Below, piece after piece: positions 41,561 through 50,563 of a DNA stretch of 54,834 nucleotides. The notes beneath the pieces were generated by a model that was given only the letters and a program-made list of their open reading frames with translations, made no database searches and was not told the origin of the DNA. The stretch lies in assembly GCA_044375415.1 (NCBI GenBank), contig JBILMS010000015.1, positions 1-54,834 of the forward strand. Direction: 5' to 3'. The DNA is from JAWXBG01 sp044375415. Its GTDB lineage: Bacteria; Bacteroidota; Bacteroidia; Flavobacteriales_D; Sanyastnellaceae. The position numbers and the translations under genes are program-made. Within the stretch, counting starts at the first letter, position 1. Each line of letters starts with the position of its first letter.

Positions 41561-43114
41561 TTATTTGTCCACCTCAACCACTAAAGCGGTGGTAGATTGT
41601 TGAGCAAAATTCATTTTCACGGAAATAGTGCTTCCTCCTTCGTTTTGTGAACTATTGGGGAATACACTTGCCACCTTTTCTGCATACGTCGAGCCGGGTG
41701 CAGTACTGAGTTTACGTTGGTATTCATTGTAATCTAGTGGTTCTTTGGAAAGAATAATGGCGAAATAATCGCGTGTTCCAATATCATCGGGCAAAAGAGA
41801 AGCATCTCTGGGGAAAAGTCGAGTTCCTGTGATTCCACAAAAGGGTGAATGTTTGGGATCGGAAGGGAAGAGGGTGTAGGTACTTCCATCGGTTTCTTGT
41901 CCGAACACATAAATATAACATTCAATATTGTTTGTTACTTGAAGTTTGAATTTTTCGCGAGCAGACATTTTTCGTGAAGTTCGAAAAACATTTTCCGATT
42001 GTTTCGTGAGCGATAAGTTGCTGTCATCCGCATTTAGTACAATACCCACTTTAGCATCGAGAAGAGTGGTAGTAGGAGCGTTTGCGTTGCCACCCGGATA
42101 AATACCATAGGCCTCTTTCACAAAATGATCAAAATCGCCATAACGAACCCAAGCAACTCCATTTCCTCCCCACTCATTTCCCCATGAGTTCATAATCTGA
42201 AATCCTCCTTCTTGCCCGAATGCATAATCAGAATAGCCGATCACACACATGGCATGCCCACCGAAACCACGCATAGCATAATCGCTGTCTTCAGGAATCC
42301 ATTGTTCTTGCCCTACCATATTTTGCATGAACGATCCACCTACCATCATACCAATCACAACAGGAGCACCTTGAGCTAGATTTTGTTTGATAGCCAGCAT
42401 GTCGACAGCTCCCGGTTTATTGCCGTTATCACGTTGTGTTAAACGCTGATATCCATCGATCTTGAAATCCTGTGCTTTTTGATGTAAAAATGAAGGAGGT
42501 TCTGAACTGCAATCCTGGTCGTCGTATGGAAAGTCTTTAAAAGGTGCAAGTCCATTTCCTTTCATCACCTTCATTGCTTCAGGCAAATAGGCACCTTGGC
42601 AATTTTCGAGGTGGATTTGATTGTACAAATAAGAGGGGGAAAAAGTGAGCTGATTTGGATCTTTACCGGTTTCACGTGACTCCATAATGGTACGAGCTGC
42701 ATAAGCAGAAGCCCAGGCTACACAAGAGCCTTGTTGACCTTGATTTAATCTTTTGGGAGCATAACGAAGCAATGAAATAGAATCGGGGAGAGGATTGCGA
42801 ACATTGTCTGCCAATGGTTCGAAGATCTCGGTATTGGCATATTTTTTTTCATCGAAGGATGCTCCCAGGTTAAAACCACTTAAGCCTCCGGAATCGCCAC
42901 CGGATGTGCCACAGCCCTTTCCACCAAAAAAGTAAAAAAGCGCTCCGATAACAATGATCACGATGAGCATTTTTGGATTTCGACCAAAAAGACTCATAAT
43001 AATAGGTATGAAATTCATGATAGAACTTCCTCCTCCTCCGCCACCACCACCGGGAATAGTTCTTCTGGAGTTTCCGCCACCGGACTGAGGGTCGCGTTCA
43101 ATTCTAATCGGCAT
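41561..43114 (-). CDS. Membrane-anchored papain-like (C1A) cysteine protease with DUF4384-like C-terminus
   Basis: A 517-residue protein. A short cytoplasmic tail contains eight consecutive Gly, followed by a membrane helix (MLIVIIVIGALFYFF, about residues 49-63) that puts the rest in the periplasm. The protease domain has the oxyanion Gln and nucleophile Cys (LNQGQQGSCVAWASAYAA), the catalytic His (GGHAMCVIGYSD) and Asn (IMNSWGNEWG). A C-terminal domain (ECYIYVFGQETDGSTYTLFPSD, DDIGTRDYFAIILSKEPL) resembles DUF4384. Papain-like proteases with this layout are found in Bacteroidota but have no defined substrate. The Gly tract is encoded by a GGN triplet run (about 43025-43053) that could slip. 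It is divergent from the GH13 gene. Confidence 0.87.
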   Translation of the reverse strand: MPIRIERDPQSGGGNSRRTIPGGGGGGGGSSIMNFIPIIMSLFGRNPKMLIVIIVIGALFYFFGGKGCGTSGGDSGGLSGFNLGASFDEKKYANTEIFEPLADNVRNPLPDSISLLRYAPKRLNQGQQGSCVAWASAYAARTIMESRETGKDPNQLTFSPSYLYNQIHLENCQGAYLPEAMKVMKGNGLAPFKDFPYDDQDCSSEPPSFLHQKAQDFKIDGYQRLTQRDNGNKPGAVDMLAIKQNLAQGAPVVIGMMVGGSFMQNMVGQEQWIPEDSDYAMRGFGGHAMCVIGYSDYAFGQEGGFQIMNSWGNEWGGNGVAWVRYGDFDHFVKEAYGIYPGGNANAPTTTLLDAKVGIVLNADDSNLSLTKQSENVFRTSRKMSAREKFKLQVTNNIECYIYVFGQETDGSTYTLFPSDPKHSPFCGITGTRLFPRDASLLPDDIGTRDYFAIILSKEPLDYNEYQRKLSTAPGSTYAEKVASVFPNSSQNEGGSTISVKMNFAQQSTTALVVEVDK

Positions 43115-43248
43115 AAATAAAATAGATAGTTGTAAATAAAATAGTGCCGTGAATGTATACCTTTTGGCGGTAGTATTCGCAGAAAATTTTAAATAAAACG
43201 TGGTTTTATCTCATTATAAATAAGTTGGTGTTGATTGTACACTTTCCC

Positions 43249-43256
43249 TAGTTTTG
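43249..43256 (+). promoter_or_regulatory. Putative promoter of the GH13 gene
   Basis: TAGTTTTG is an exact TAnnTTTG match 24 nt before the ATG at 43281. A TTG at 43225-43227 lies 21 nt upstream, close to the expected -33 distance. Confidence 0.55.
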
Positions 43257-43280
43257 CAATTACTATAGAATAATTACCCC

Positions 43281-44663
43281 ATGAAATATTTCTACATCGT
43301 TTTGATTCTTGCTTCGATTACTGCCTGTGGCGACACATCTTCGAAAGGGCATACATCCGAAGCAAAGTTGGTTGGTTACTCAGAAACCGCAGTGCTTACA
43401 CATCCTACTTGGTCCAAAAATGCAACTGTGTATGAAGTAAATATTCGCCAGCATACCCCCGAAGGAACCTTTGAAGCTTTTGAGAAAGATATTCCTCGTT
43501 TAAAAAGTATGGGCATTACCTTACTTTGGTTGATGCCCATTCATCCCATTGGAGAATTAAACCGAAAAGGAAGTCTCGGTAGTTATTATAGTGTGAAAGA
43601 TTACAAAGGAGTAAATCCGGAATATGGAACACCTGAGGACTTTCGTCGCTTAGTGAAAACAGCCCACGATAATGGAATGAAAGTAATTATTGATTGGGTG
43701 GCAAATCATACTGCCTTTGATAACGTATGGACAATAGATAAAAAGCAGAATTATGCTTTAGACACAGCGGGCAACCTGCAACCACCTTTTGGTACGGATT
43801 GGTGGGATGTAGCACAGCTCGATTGGACCAACAAGCAGGTGTGGGCCGACATGAAAGATGCCATGAAGTTTTGGGTGAAGGAATACGACATCGATGGGTA
43901 TCGCTGCGACGTTGCTGAAAAAGTTCCGACTCCTTTTTGGGAAGAAACAAGAATGGCACTTGATTCAATCAAACCTGTTTTTATGCTTGCCGAAGCCGAA
44001 GTACCCGAAATGCATAATCATGCTTTCGACATGACGTATGGTTGGGAGATGATGCACATTATGAATCAAATGGGCAAAGGAGAAAAAAGTCTGACCGATG
44101 TAGATGTATATATGGACTCGGAGCGAAAGAAATTTATAACAAGTGCATACCGAATGTATTTCACTACGAATCACGATGAAAATTCGTGGCAGGGAACAGG
44201 TGGGGAGCGATACGGCAGAGCAAGAAAGGTGTATGATGTGATGGCCTTTACCATGTGGGGCATGCCACTGATGTATTCCGGTCAGGAGGGAGGAGAAACA
44301 AAACAGTTGAAATTTTTCGATAAAGACACGATTGATTGGAATGGATATCTTGAACAGAATTTTTATTCGCGATTAATTCAACTCCGCACTCGAAACCAAG
44401 CACTCTGGAGTGGCTCTGATGGAGGCGATTTCCGGAGGGTCAAAACGAGCAGCGACGATTTTATCTATGCTTACATTCGCACCAAAGATCAATCGCAGGT
44501 GCTTGTAATGCTGAATTTTTCAGATAAACCTCAGAAGATAGATTTTATCGATGAGATCAAAGGAAATTTCGCAAGCATCTTCAACGAACAAACCTTATCA
44601 GTGTACACACAAGGAGATGTGAAACTTGATCCACACGGATTTCAAGTGTTTGAGTTAAAGTAA
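43281..44663 (+). CDS. GH13 alpha-amylase family lipoprotein
   Basis: A 460-residue glycoside hydrolase family 13 enzyme acting on alpha-glucans. The signal MKYFYIVLILASITACGDT has a Cys lipobox, so it is anchored in a membrane, possibly on the surface. The four GH13 regions are present: VIIDWVANHT (I), DIDGYRCDVAEK (II, nucleophile Asp210), FMLAEAE (III, acid/base Glu238), and TTNHDENSW (IV, Asp299). A short C-terminal beta-domain (VLVMLNFSDKPQKI) completes it. The substrate (starch, maltodextrin or other) is unclear. prmC follows after 7 nt. It may work with the SLC45 transporter at 36 kb. Confidence 0.93.
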   Translation: MKYFYIVLILASITACGDTSSKGHTSEAKLVGYSETAVLTHPTWSKNATVYEVNIRQHTPEGTFEAFEKDIPRLKSMGITLLWLMPIHPIGELNRKGSLGSYYSVKDYKGVNPEYGTPEDFRRLVKTAHDNGMKVIIDWVANHTAFDNVWTIDKKQNYALDTAGNLQPPFGTDWWDVAQLDWTNKQVWADMKDAMKFWVKEYDIDGYRCDVAEKVPTPFWEETRMALDSIKPVFMLAEAEVPEMHNHAFDMTYGWEMMHIMNQMGKGEKSLTDVDVYMDSERKKFITSAYRMYFTTNHDENSWQGTGGERYGRARKVYDVMAFTMWGMPLMYSGQEGGETKQLKFFDKDTIDWNGYLEQNFYSRLIQLRTRNQALWSGSDGGDFRRVKTSSDDFIYAYIRTKDQSQVLVMLNFSDKPQKIDFIDEIKGNFASIFNEQTLSVYTQGDVKLDPHGFQVFELK

Positions 44664-44668
44664 TTTTG
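44661..44668 (+). promoter_or_regulatory. Putative TAnnTTTG promoter element of prmC
   Basis: TAATTTTG is an exact match overlapping the GH13 stop codon, and it ends 2 nt before the TTG start. A transcript from it would begin at or within the start codon. No -33 element is clear, and read-through from GH13 is also possible. Confidence 0.4.
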
Positions 44669-44670
44669 CG

Positions 44671-45534
44671 TTGAACGAACAAGGATTAGCAGCCAACGAT
44701 GTTTCGGGAGTAAGAAAGTATCTCGAGAAAAAACTTGCTTCCTCTCATGGAGAACGAGAGGCAAAATCTATAGTTGCAATATTGTTCCATCATTTTTTTG
44801 GTTGGAACAAAACTGATTTGAGTTCTAAGTCTCAAGATCGCCTTTCCGAATCAGAGATTCTGAAATTGCACATGGCAACCAAAGAGGTTTTATCCGGCAA
44901 ACCTGTTCAGCACATTACAGGTTCGGTTTTTTTCTATGGTAATGAGTTCAAAGTAAATCACCATGTACTTATTCCCCGACCGGAAACAGAAGAGTTGGTC
45001 GATGTAATTGTGAAGTCTTTTAATCATCCAAACCCCATAATTTTAGACGTAGGTACAGGTTCGGGTTGTATTGCCATTTCATTGAAAAAGGCAATAAAAC
45101 AATCCGAAGTATATGCAATCGACATTTCCTCTGAAGCTTTGGAGGTAGCGAAACTGAATGCCGAACTAAACAATTGCGAAATCCACTTTTTGTGCGATGA
45201 TGTTCTTCACTCTAGTTGGAATAAACCCTTGGATGTTTTGGTTTCAAATCCTCCATACATTCCCATTCGTGAAGCTGAATTGCTTGATAAAAACGTTCTC
45301 GATTACGAACCACATTCGGCTTTATTTGTACCGAACAATGATCCATTAATCTTTTATAAAGCGCTAATTCTCTTGGCAGAAAAATACTTGCGTGTGGATG
45401 GAATAATTGCCCTGGAATGCCACGAACTTTATGCTGATCAAGTGGCGGAATTGTGCAAGTTACCCCTATTTAAGAAGGTGGAATTAAGGCAAGACATGCA
45501 AGGTAAAAACCGCATGGTCTTGGGTTTTCGATAG
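44671..45534 (+). CDS. prmC: Peptide chain release factor N5-glutamine methyltransferase
   Basis: PrmC methylates the GGQ glutamine of release factors RF1 and RF2. The 287-residue product has the N-terminal helical domain (KLHMATKEVLSGKPVQHITG, then IPRPETEELVD), the SAM-binding motif ILDVGTGSGCIAISL, and the catalytic SNPPYIPI. The start is a TTG, because an in-frame stop lies five codons upstream and no ATG or GTG precedes the conserved region. TAATTTTG ends 2 nt before this TTG, which would make the message leaderless if used. It follows the GH13 gene by 7 nt. Confidence 0.93.
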   Translation: MNEQGLAANDVSGVRKYLEKKLASSHGEREAKSIVAILFHHFFGWNKTDLSSKSQDRLSESEILKLHMATKEVLSGKPVQHITGSVFFYGNEFKVNHHVLIPRPETEELVDVIVKSFNHPNPIILDVGTGSGCIAISLKKAIKQSEVYAIDISSEALEVAKLNAELNNCEIHFLCDDVLHSSWNKPLDVLVSNPPYIPIREAELLDKNVLDYEPHSALFVPNNDPLIFYKALILLAEKYLRVDGIIALECHELYADQVAELCKLPLFKKVELRQDMQGKNRMVLGFR

Positions 45535-45623
45535 ACTTTTTTCACATTATTAACTTACTTATAAAGCATCCTACCGTCCAAAGCCGACGCTTCCCGATAT
45601 TCACGCCGAGATAATCTATCAGT

Positions 45624-46964
45624 ATGAACCGTAGAGATTTTATTACCAAAGCAGGAATGGCCGGAGCTGCTTTTTCTGTTATACCGAGTCAATTGTACTC
45701 CGAGAAAAAAGTGCGACTGGGTTTCATTGGCCTTGGAGCTCGAGGACAAAGTCAATTGGATGAGTGCTGCAAACGAAACGACATTGACGTAATAGCCATT
45801 GCGGATCCGGATAAAACCTGGGCACTTTCGGAGGCTCAAAATATTCTTAAACAGTACAAACGACCTGCAGCTTCTGAATATGCAGATGGTGAATACGATT
45901 ATTTGAACTTATTAAAACGAACAGACATCGACGCTGTTTTTGTTTGTACACCTTGGGAATGGCATGTTCCTCAGGGCATAGCGGCCATGAAAGCAGGCAA
46001 AAAAGTGGCAATGGAAGTAAGTGGTGCCATGGATATCGAAGAGTGTTGGAATATCGTGGATGCTTTCGAAGAAACCGGCGTACCCCTTATGATGATGGAA
46101 AACGTGAATTATCGTCGCGATGTCATGGCCGTCATGAATATGGTGAAACAAGGTGTTTTTGGTGAGCTTTTGCACCTACAAGGTGGTTACCAGCATGATC
46201 TGCGAGGGGTGAAGCTAAATGATGGAAAAAGTCCATATGGTAAAGGAGTTGAATTTGGAGAAAAAGGATTTTCAGAATCAAAGTGGAGAACGCTGCATTC
46301 TCAGTATCGAAATGGAGAATTGTATCCAACTCATGGTTTAGGGCCTGTAGCCACCATGCTCGACATTAATCGGGGGAATCGTTTACTTTCCTTGAATTCT
46401 GTGGCGACAAAAAGTCGGGGTCTTCACAACTACATTGTGGCCAATGCAGGTCCGGAACATCCAAATGCCTCTATCGACTTTCAACTGGGAGACATTGTCA
46501 CGACTCTACTAACCACTGCCAATGGAGAAACGATTATGCTTTCCCACGACACCAATTCCCCACGTCCTTATTCTTTGAACTTCAGGGTTCAAGGTACAAA
46601 AGGGATTTGGATGGATGATATTCAAAAGTTACTCGTCGAGGGAAGTACTCCGGACCATCGGTGGACAGACGATTCTGAATGGATGAATAAATACGATCAC
46701 CCGCTTTGGAAGAAATACTCGGCAGAGGCGGAGAATGCGGGACACGGGGGAATGGATTTTTTTGTAATAAACGCATTTATAGAATGTGTGAAGAGAAACG
46801 AGCCATTTCCGCTTGATGTTTACGATATGGCTACTTGGTACGCCATCACCCCTTTGTCTGAAATAAGTGTGGCCAGGGGAGGTGAGCGTCAGGAAATCCC
46901 CGATTTTACTCGTGGAAAGTGGATTCAACGGCAACCGGAGTTCATTGGAAGGCTTGAGTATTAA
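45624..46964 (+). CDS. Tat-exported Gfo/Idh/MocA oxidoreductase, GH109-like
   Basis: A 446-residue protein with a twin-arginine signal (MNRRDFITKAGMAGAAFSVIP). A Rossmann fold follows (VRLGFIGLGARGQSQLDEC, ADPDKTWALSEA, AVFVCTPWEWHVPQGIAAMKAGKKVAMEVSG). The length and blocks such as NYRRDVMAVMNMVKQGVFGE and HDLRGVKL, YPTHGLGPVA, and HGGMDFFVINAFIECVKRN resemble GH109 glycosidases, which use tightly bound NAD+ in a redox-assisted cleavage of N-acetylgalactosaminides. The true substrate is uncertain, because many Bacteroidota paralogues are uncharacterised. Tat export fits a protein folded with its cofactor before secretion. Confidence 0.87.
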   Translation: MNRRDFITKAGMAGAAFSVIPSQLYSEKKVRLGFIGLGARGQSQLDECCKRNDIDVIAIADPDKTWALSEAQNILKQYKRPAASEYADGEYDYLNLLKRTDIDAVFVCTPWEWHVPQGIAAMKAGKKVAMEVSGAMDIEECWNIVDAFEETGVPLMMMENVNYRRDVMAVMNMVKQGVFGELLHLQGGYQHDLRGVKLNDGKSPYGKGVEFGEKGFSESKWRTLHSQYRNGELYPTHGLGPVATMLDINRGNRLLSLNSVATKSRGLHNYIVANAGPEHPNASIDFQLGDIVTTLLTTANGETIMLSHDTNSPRPYSLNFRVQGTKGIWMDDIQKLLVEGSTPDHRWTDDSEWMNKYDHPLWKKYSAEAENAGHGGMDFFVINAFIECVKRNEPFPLDVYDMATWYAITPLSEISVARGGERQEIPDFTRGKWIQRQPEFIGRLEY

Positions 46965-47012
46965 ACCCTTCAAGACGAATAGAGTCACACGGGATATTCG
47001 CCTTGCATGACC

Positions 47013-47020
47013 TACTTTTG
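47013..47020 (+). promoter_or_regulatory. Putative TAnnTTTG promoter element of the 47030-50563 gene chain
   Basis: TACTTTTG is an exact match and ends 9 nt before the ATG at 47030, so the leader would be about 6 nt or less. No -33 TTG is seen at the usual spacing. Confidence 0.5.
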
Positions 47021-47029
47021 CACCCATTA

Positions 47030-47740
47030 ATGACTCGAACTCTCATCATTATTTTTATCCTTCTCTCCATGGGCCTGAATGCCCAAATAGGTTGGGATGC
47101 TTCACTTTTCAATAAAAAGAATCCGGCCTATAGAGACACGGTTTGGATTTTGTCGGGTCCAAAAATTCTAGACAATAATTTTAAGAAGAGGAAACTTGAT
47201 TTGATCCTCGATGCGCGCACCACAGTGGTTGGCACTTCGAGTGGGAGACTTGCCGGATTGAGAATTGGAATGGAATATCGCCGAGTGCATAGATTTGGTA
47301 TCGGACTTTACAATCTGAATAGAGGTGTTGAGGTTAGTTCACTGGAAGAATTTGATACGCGTGTTCAATCCGGAACAATGTATCTTTCGTACACCTCACT
47401 TTTTTATGAAAGGGTACTTTATTTCAATCCGAAATGGGAGTTTTCTACAGCGCTTCATATGGGAAGCGGAAAGGTTTACGCCGATTTAATTGTGGATGGA
47501 ATGCCCGAAACGGTGCCTTGGGAGAAAATTGTTAAACCAATTGAATTTTCAAGTTCTGCCTACTATAATATTACATACTGGCTCTCCGTGGGAGGGGGGC
47601 TCGGATATCGTTTTATGCGTCGAACGCCTGCAGAAGTGAGCGAGATTTACGACGGCCCTGTAGTTATTGCAAAAGTGAAAGTAAAATTCATGAAGCTTAT
47701 TCGAAGCGCATGGAATCGGGATGTACGTTATGAATACTAA
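47030..47740 (+). CDS. Outer-membrane beta-barrel-like protein of unknown function
   Basis: A 236-residue protein from the ATG at 47030, which starts the signal peptide (MTRTLIIIFILLSMGLNAQ); the frame upstream to 47003 crosses the promoter. The body has alternating strands (LAGLRIGMEYRRVHRFGIGLYNL, SGTMYLSYTSLFYERVLYF, PKWEFSTALHMGSGKVYADL, YNITYWLSVGGGLGYRFMR) typical of small outer-membrane barrels. The C-terminus (LIRSAWNRDVRYEY) is more charged than usual. It overlaps ligA by 11 bp (or 20 if the earlier ATG is used), so it is the first gene of an overlapping chain with ligA, mazG and rnz. Confidence 0.75.
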   Translation: MTRTLIIIFILLSMGLNAQIGWDASLFNKKNPAYRDTVWILSGPKILDNNFKKRKLDLILDARTTVVGTSSGRLAGLRIGMEYRRVHRFGIGLYNLNRGVEVSSLEEFDTRVQSGTMYLSYTSLFYERVLYFNPKWEFSTALHMGSGKVYADLIVDGMPETVPWEKIVKPIEFSSSAYYNITYWLSVGGGLGYRFMRRTPAEVSEIYDGPVVIAKVKVKFMKLIRSAWNRDVRYEY

Positions 47741-49793
47741 CGAAGCAAAAAAACGAATAGAACAACTCAGTAAGGAGTTGAATGATCATAATCACAAGTA
47801 TTATGTTTTAAATGCTCCTATTATTTCAGACTTTGAATATGATAAGTTGCTCAAAGAATTAGAAGAGCTCGAAAAGCAATTCCCCGAATGGGCAGATATC
47901 AATTCGCCTTCCAAAAGAGTAGGTGGAGATATTACGGATAAGTTTGAAAAGGTAACACATCAAAGACCGATGTTGTCGCTTTCAAATACATACAGCGAAG
48001 AGGAAATCAGAGATTGGGAGGATCGTATTCACAAACAAATTGGCGAGGACATTGAATACGTGCTCGAATTGAAATACGATGGTGTTGCTATTTCCATTCA
48101 TTATATTGATGGTAAATTTGTTCGTGCTATTACTCGCGGTGATGGCGAAGTAGGGGAAGATATAAGTGCCAATGTCAAAACGATTCGATCTATTCCATTG
48201 AGTCTTCATGGAGATTTCCCGAATGAGTTCGAAATCCGTGGAGAAATTTTCCTTCCTCGCGATGTATTTATTGCATTAAATGAGGAACGCATTGCAAATG
48301 GAGAAGAGGCTTATGCTAATCCGCGAAACACGGCAGCCGGAAGTTTAAAACAACAGGATTCTGCAGAAGTGGCAAAGCGAAAACTCGATTGCTATTTGTA
48401 TTTTCTTTTAAGCGAAAATCACCAAGTAGATACGCATTTTAACAGCATCGAACATGCGGCTGCATGGGGTTTCAAGGTGCCTGATGTAAAAAGCAGGATG
48501 ATAGAGACTACGAGCAGTATCGAGGGTATTATGAACTACATCAATTACTGGGATAAAAAGAGATTTGAACTTCCCTTCGATATAGATGGTGTTGTGATAA
48601 AGCTGAATAGAATGGCTTGGTGGGATGAATTGGGCATGACAGCGAAAAGTCCTCGCTGGGCGATTGCATACAAATTCAAAGCAGCTACGGTTTCAACCAA
48701 ACTAGAAAAGATAACCTACCAAGTTGGAAGAACAGGAGCTATAACACCCGTGGCAAATCTTACTCCGGTATTGCTGGCGGGGACTACTGTAAAAAGGGCA
48801 TCTCTTCACAATGCCGATCAGATTGCAAAGTTGGATATTAGGGAAGGGGATACTGTTTTTGTGGAAAAGGGAGGAGAGATTATTCCAAAAGTAGTTGGAG
48901 TCGATCTTACAAAACGTCCCGAATTATCTATAAATCCACATGAGTACATATCTGTATGTCCGGAGTGTAATTCCAAATTAGTTAGAACGGAAGGTGAGGC
49001 CATACATTATTGCCCAAACGATGTTTCTTGTCCGCCACAAGTAATCGGAAGAATCGATCATTTTATTTCTAGGAAGGCAATGAATATCGAGGGCATAGGA
49101 ACGGAAACGGTAACGGGACTTGTAAAAAAGCAACTCATCAACAATTACACAGACTTATATGATTTGCGTTTCGATGAACTTCTCGGACTTGAGTTTACGG
49201 TAAGTGACGAGTTTGGCGAAAATGAAAAATCGCGAAGTCTGCAAGAAAAATCTGTGAACAACATGCTTCATGGAATTGAAGCTAGCAAGGCTATTCCTTT
49301 CGAGCGTGTTTTGTTTGCATTGGGAATTCGATTTGTTGGCGAAACCGTTGCGCGCAAAGTTGTTCGACATTTTAAAACGATAGAAGCCTTGATGTCCGCT
49401 TCCAGAGAGGATTTACTGAAGGCCGATGAAGTTGGTGAAAAAATAGCCGATAGTATTTTGTCGTGGTTTTCAAAAAATGAAAATCGATTGATGATAATGA
49501 AATTGAAAGAGAAAGGTCTTCGATTTGAAGTGGAAATTGCCGAGTCGGATAAACCGGTTTCGGAAAAATTGGCCGGAAAAACCTTTGTGGTAAGTGGTGT
49601 TTTTTCCGAATTCTCCAGGGATGGAATTAAAAAAAGTATAGAGCTCAATGGAGGAAAAGTTTCGGGTTCTATTTCAAAAAAGACTTCTTTTGTTCTGGCC
49701 GGTGAAAACATGGGACCCGAAAAGAAGAAAAAAGCAGATGAACTCGGAGTAACTGTGATCAGCGAAAATGACTACATCCAAATGATATCATGA
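47730..49793 (+). CDS. ligA: NAD-dependent DNA ligase
   Basis: LigA seals nicks in replication and repair using NAD+. Domain Ia (HNHKYYVLNAPIISDFEYDKL) binds the nicotinamide side. The adenylation Lys is in ELKYDGVAI; counted from the ATG at 47730 it is Lys115, the same number as in E. coli, which favours this start over 47721. EIRGEIFLP, NPRNTAAGSLKQQD and DIDGVVIK are the remaining nucleotidyltransferase motifs. The OB-fold follows (YQVGRTGAITPVA), then a four-Cys zinc finger (CPECNSKLVR to CPNDVSCP), helix-hairpin-helix repeats, and a C-terminal BRCT domain (FVVSGVFSEFSRDGIK). It is followed by mazG with a 4-bp overlap. Confidence 0.97.
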   Translation: MNTNEAKKRIEQLSKELNDHNHKYYVLNAPIISDFEYDKLLKELEELEKQFPEWADINSPSKRVGGDITDKFEKVTHQRPMLSLSNTYSEEEIRDWEDRIHKQIGEDIEYVLELKYDGVAISIHYIDGKFVRAITRGDGEVGEDISANVKTIRSIPLSLHGDFPNEFEIRGEIFLPRDVFIALNEERIANGEEAYANPRNTAAGSLKQQDSAEVAKRKLDCYLYFLLSENHQVDTHFNSIEHAAAWGFKVPDVKSRMIETTSSIEGIMNYINYWDKKRFELPFDIDGVVIKLNRMAWWDELGMTAKSPRWAIAYKFKAATVSTKLEKITYQVGRTGAITPVANLTPVLLAGTTVKRASLHNADQIAKLDIREGDTVFVEKGGEIIPKVVGVDLTKRPELSINPHEYISVCPECNSKLVRTEGEAIHYCPNDVSCPPQVIGRIDHFISRKAMNIEGIGTETVTGLVKKQLINNYTDLYDLRFDELLGLEFTVSDEFGENEKSRSLQEKSVNNMLHGIEASKAIPFERVLFALGIRFVGETVARKVVRHFKTIEALMSASREDLLKADEVGEKIADSILSWFSKNENRLMIMKLKEKGLRFEVEIAESDKPVSEKLAGKTFVVSGVFSEFSRDGIKKSIELNGGKVSGSISKKTSFVLAGENMGPEKKKKADELGVTVISENDYIQMIS

Positions 49794-50563
49794 CAACAGA
49801 TTATAAGCGAGGCGCTGAAGCCTTTACCCGATTGCTCAAAATAATGGATGAGTTGAGAGCAGCTTGTCCTTGGGATAAAAAGCAGACCTTGGATAGTCTT
49901 CGCCATTTAACGATTGAAGAAGTCTATGAACTTGGAGACGCTATTCTTCAAAAGGATATGCCCGCTATCAAAGGCGAAATAGGTGATCTTTTATTACACA
50001 TGGTTTTTTATGCTAAAATCGCAAGTGAAACAAATGACTTTGATATTGCCGATACCCTTCATGGTATATGTGAAAAATTGATTAATCGTCATCCGCATAT
50101 TTATGGAGATGTAAAAGTTCAGGATGAAGAAGAAGTAAAATCGAATTGGGAAAAAATCAAATTAAAAGAAGGAAAGAAGAGCGTTTTGGAGGGTGTACCC
50201 ATGTCGTTACCAGCAATGGTAAAAGCTCAGCGTATTCAGGACAAAGCGCGTGGTGTCGGATTTGATTGGGAACACGAAGATCAAGTCTGGGAAAAGGTCC
50301 AGGAAGAGCTGGTGGAGTTCAAAACAGAAAGTGATATTTCATCGAATAAAATGGAAGATGAATTTGGTGATGTATTATTTTCATTGATCAACTATGCACG
50401 ATTCAAAGGCATAAATCCGGAGGATGCATTAGAAAAGACAAACAGAAAATTCATCAAACGATTTCAATACCTCGAAACAGAAAGCGTTAAAGATGGCAAA
50501 AAGTTGGGCGAAATGAGTTTAGAGGAAATGGATGTATATTGGAATAGAGCCAAGGACATATAA
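49790..50563 (+). CDS. mazG: Nucleoside triphosphate pyrophosphohydrolase MazG
   Basis: MazG hydrolyses (d)NTPs to monophosphates and helps clean nucleotide pools. The 257-residue protein has two MazG domains. The first holds CPWDKKQTLDSLRHLTIEEVYEL with the metal-binding EExxE-type residues and KGEIGDLLLHMVFYAKIA; the second holds KVQEELVEFKTE and EDEFGDVLFSLINYARF. The linker HPHIYGDVKVQDEEEV is typical. Its ATG overlaps the ligA stop (ATGA), and its TAA overlaps the rnz start by one base. Confidence 0.96.
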   Translation: MTTDYKRGAEAFTRLLKIMDELRAACPWDKKQTLDSLRHLTIEEVYELGDAILQKDMPAIKGEIGDLLLHMVFYAKIASETNDFDIADTLHGICEKLINRHPHIYGDVKVQDEEEVKSNWEKIKLKEGKKSVLEGVPMSLPAMVKAQRIQDKARGVGFDWEHEDQVWEKVQEELVEFKTESDISSNKMEDEFGDVLFSLINYARFKGINPEDALEKTNRKFIKRFQYLETESVKDGKKLGEMSLEEMDVYWNRAKDI

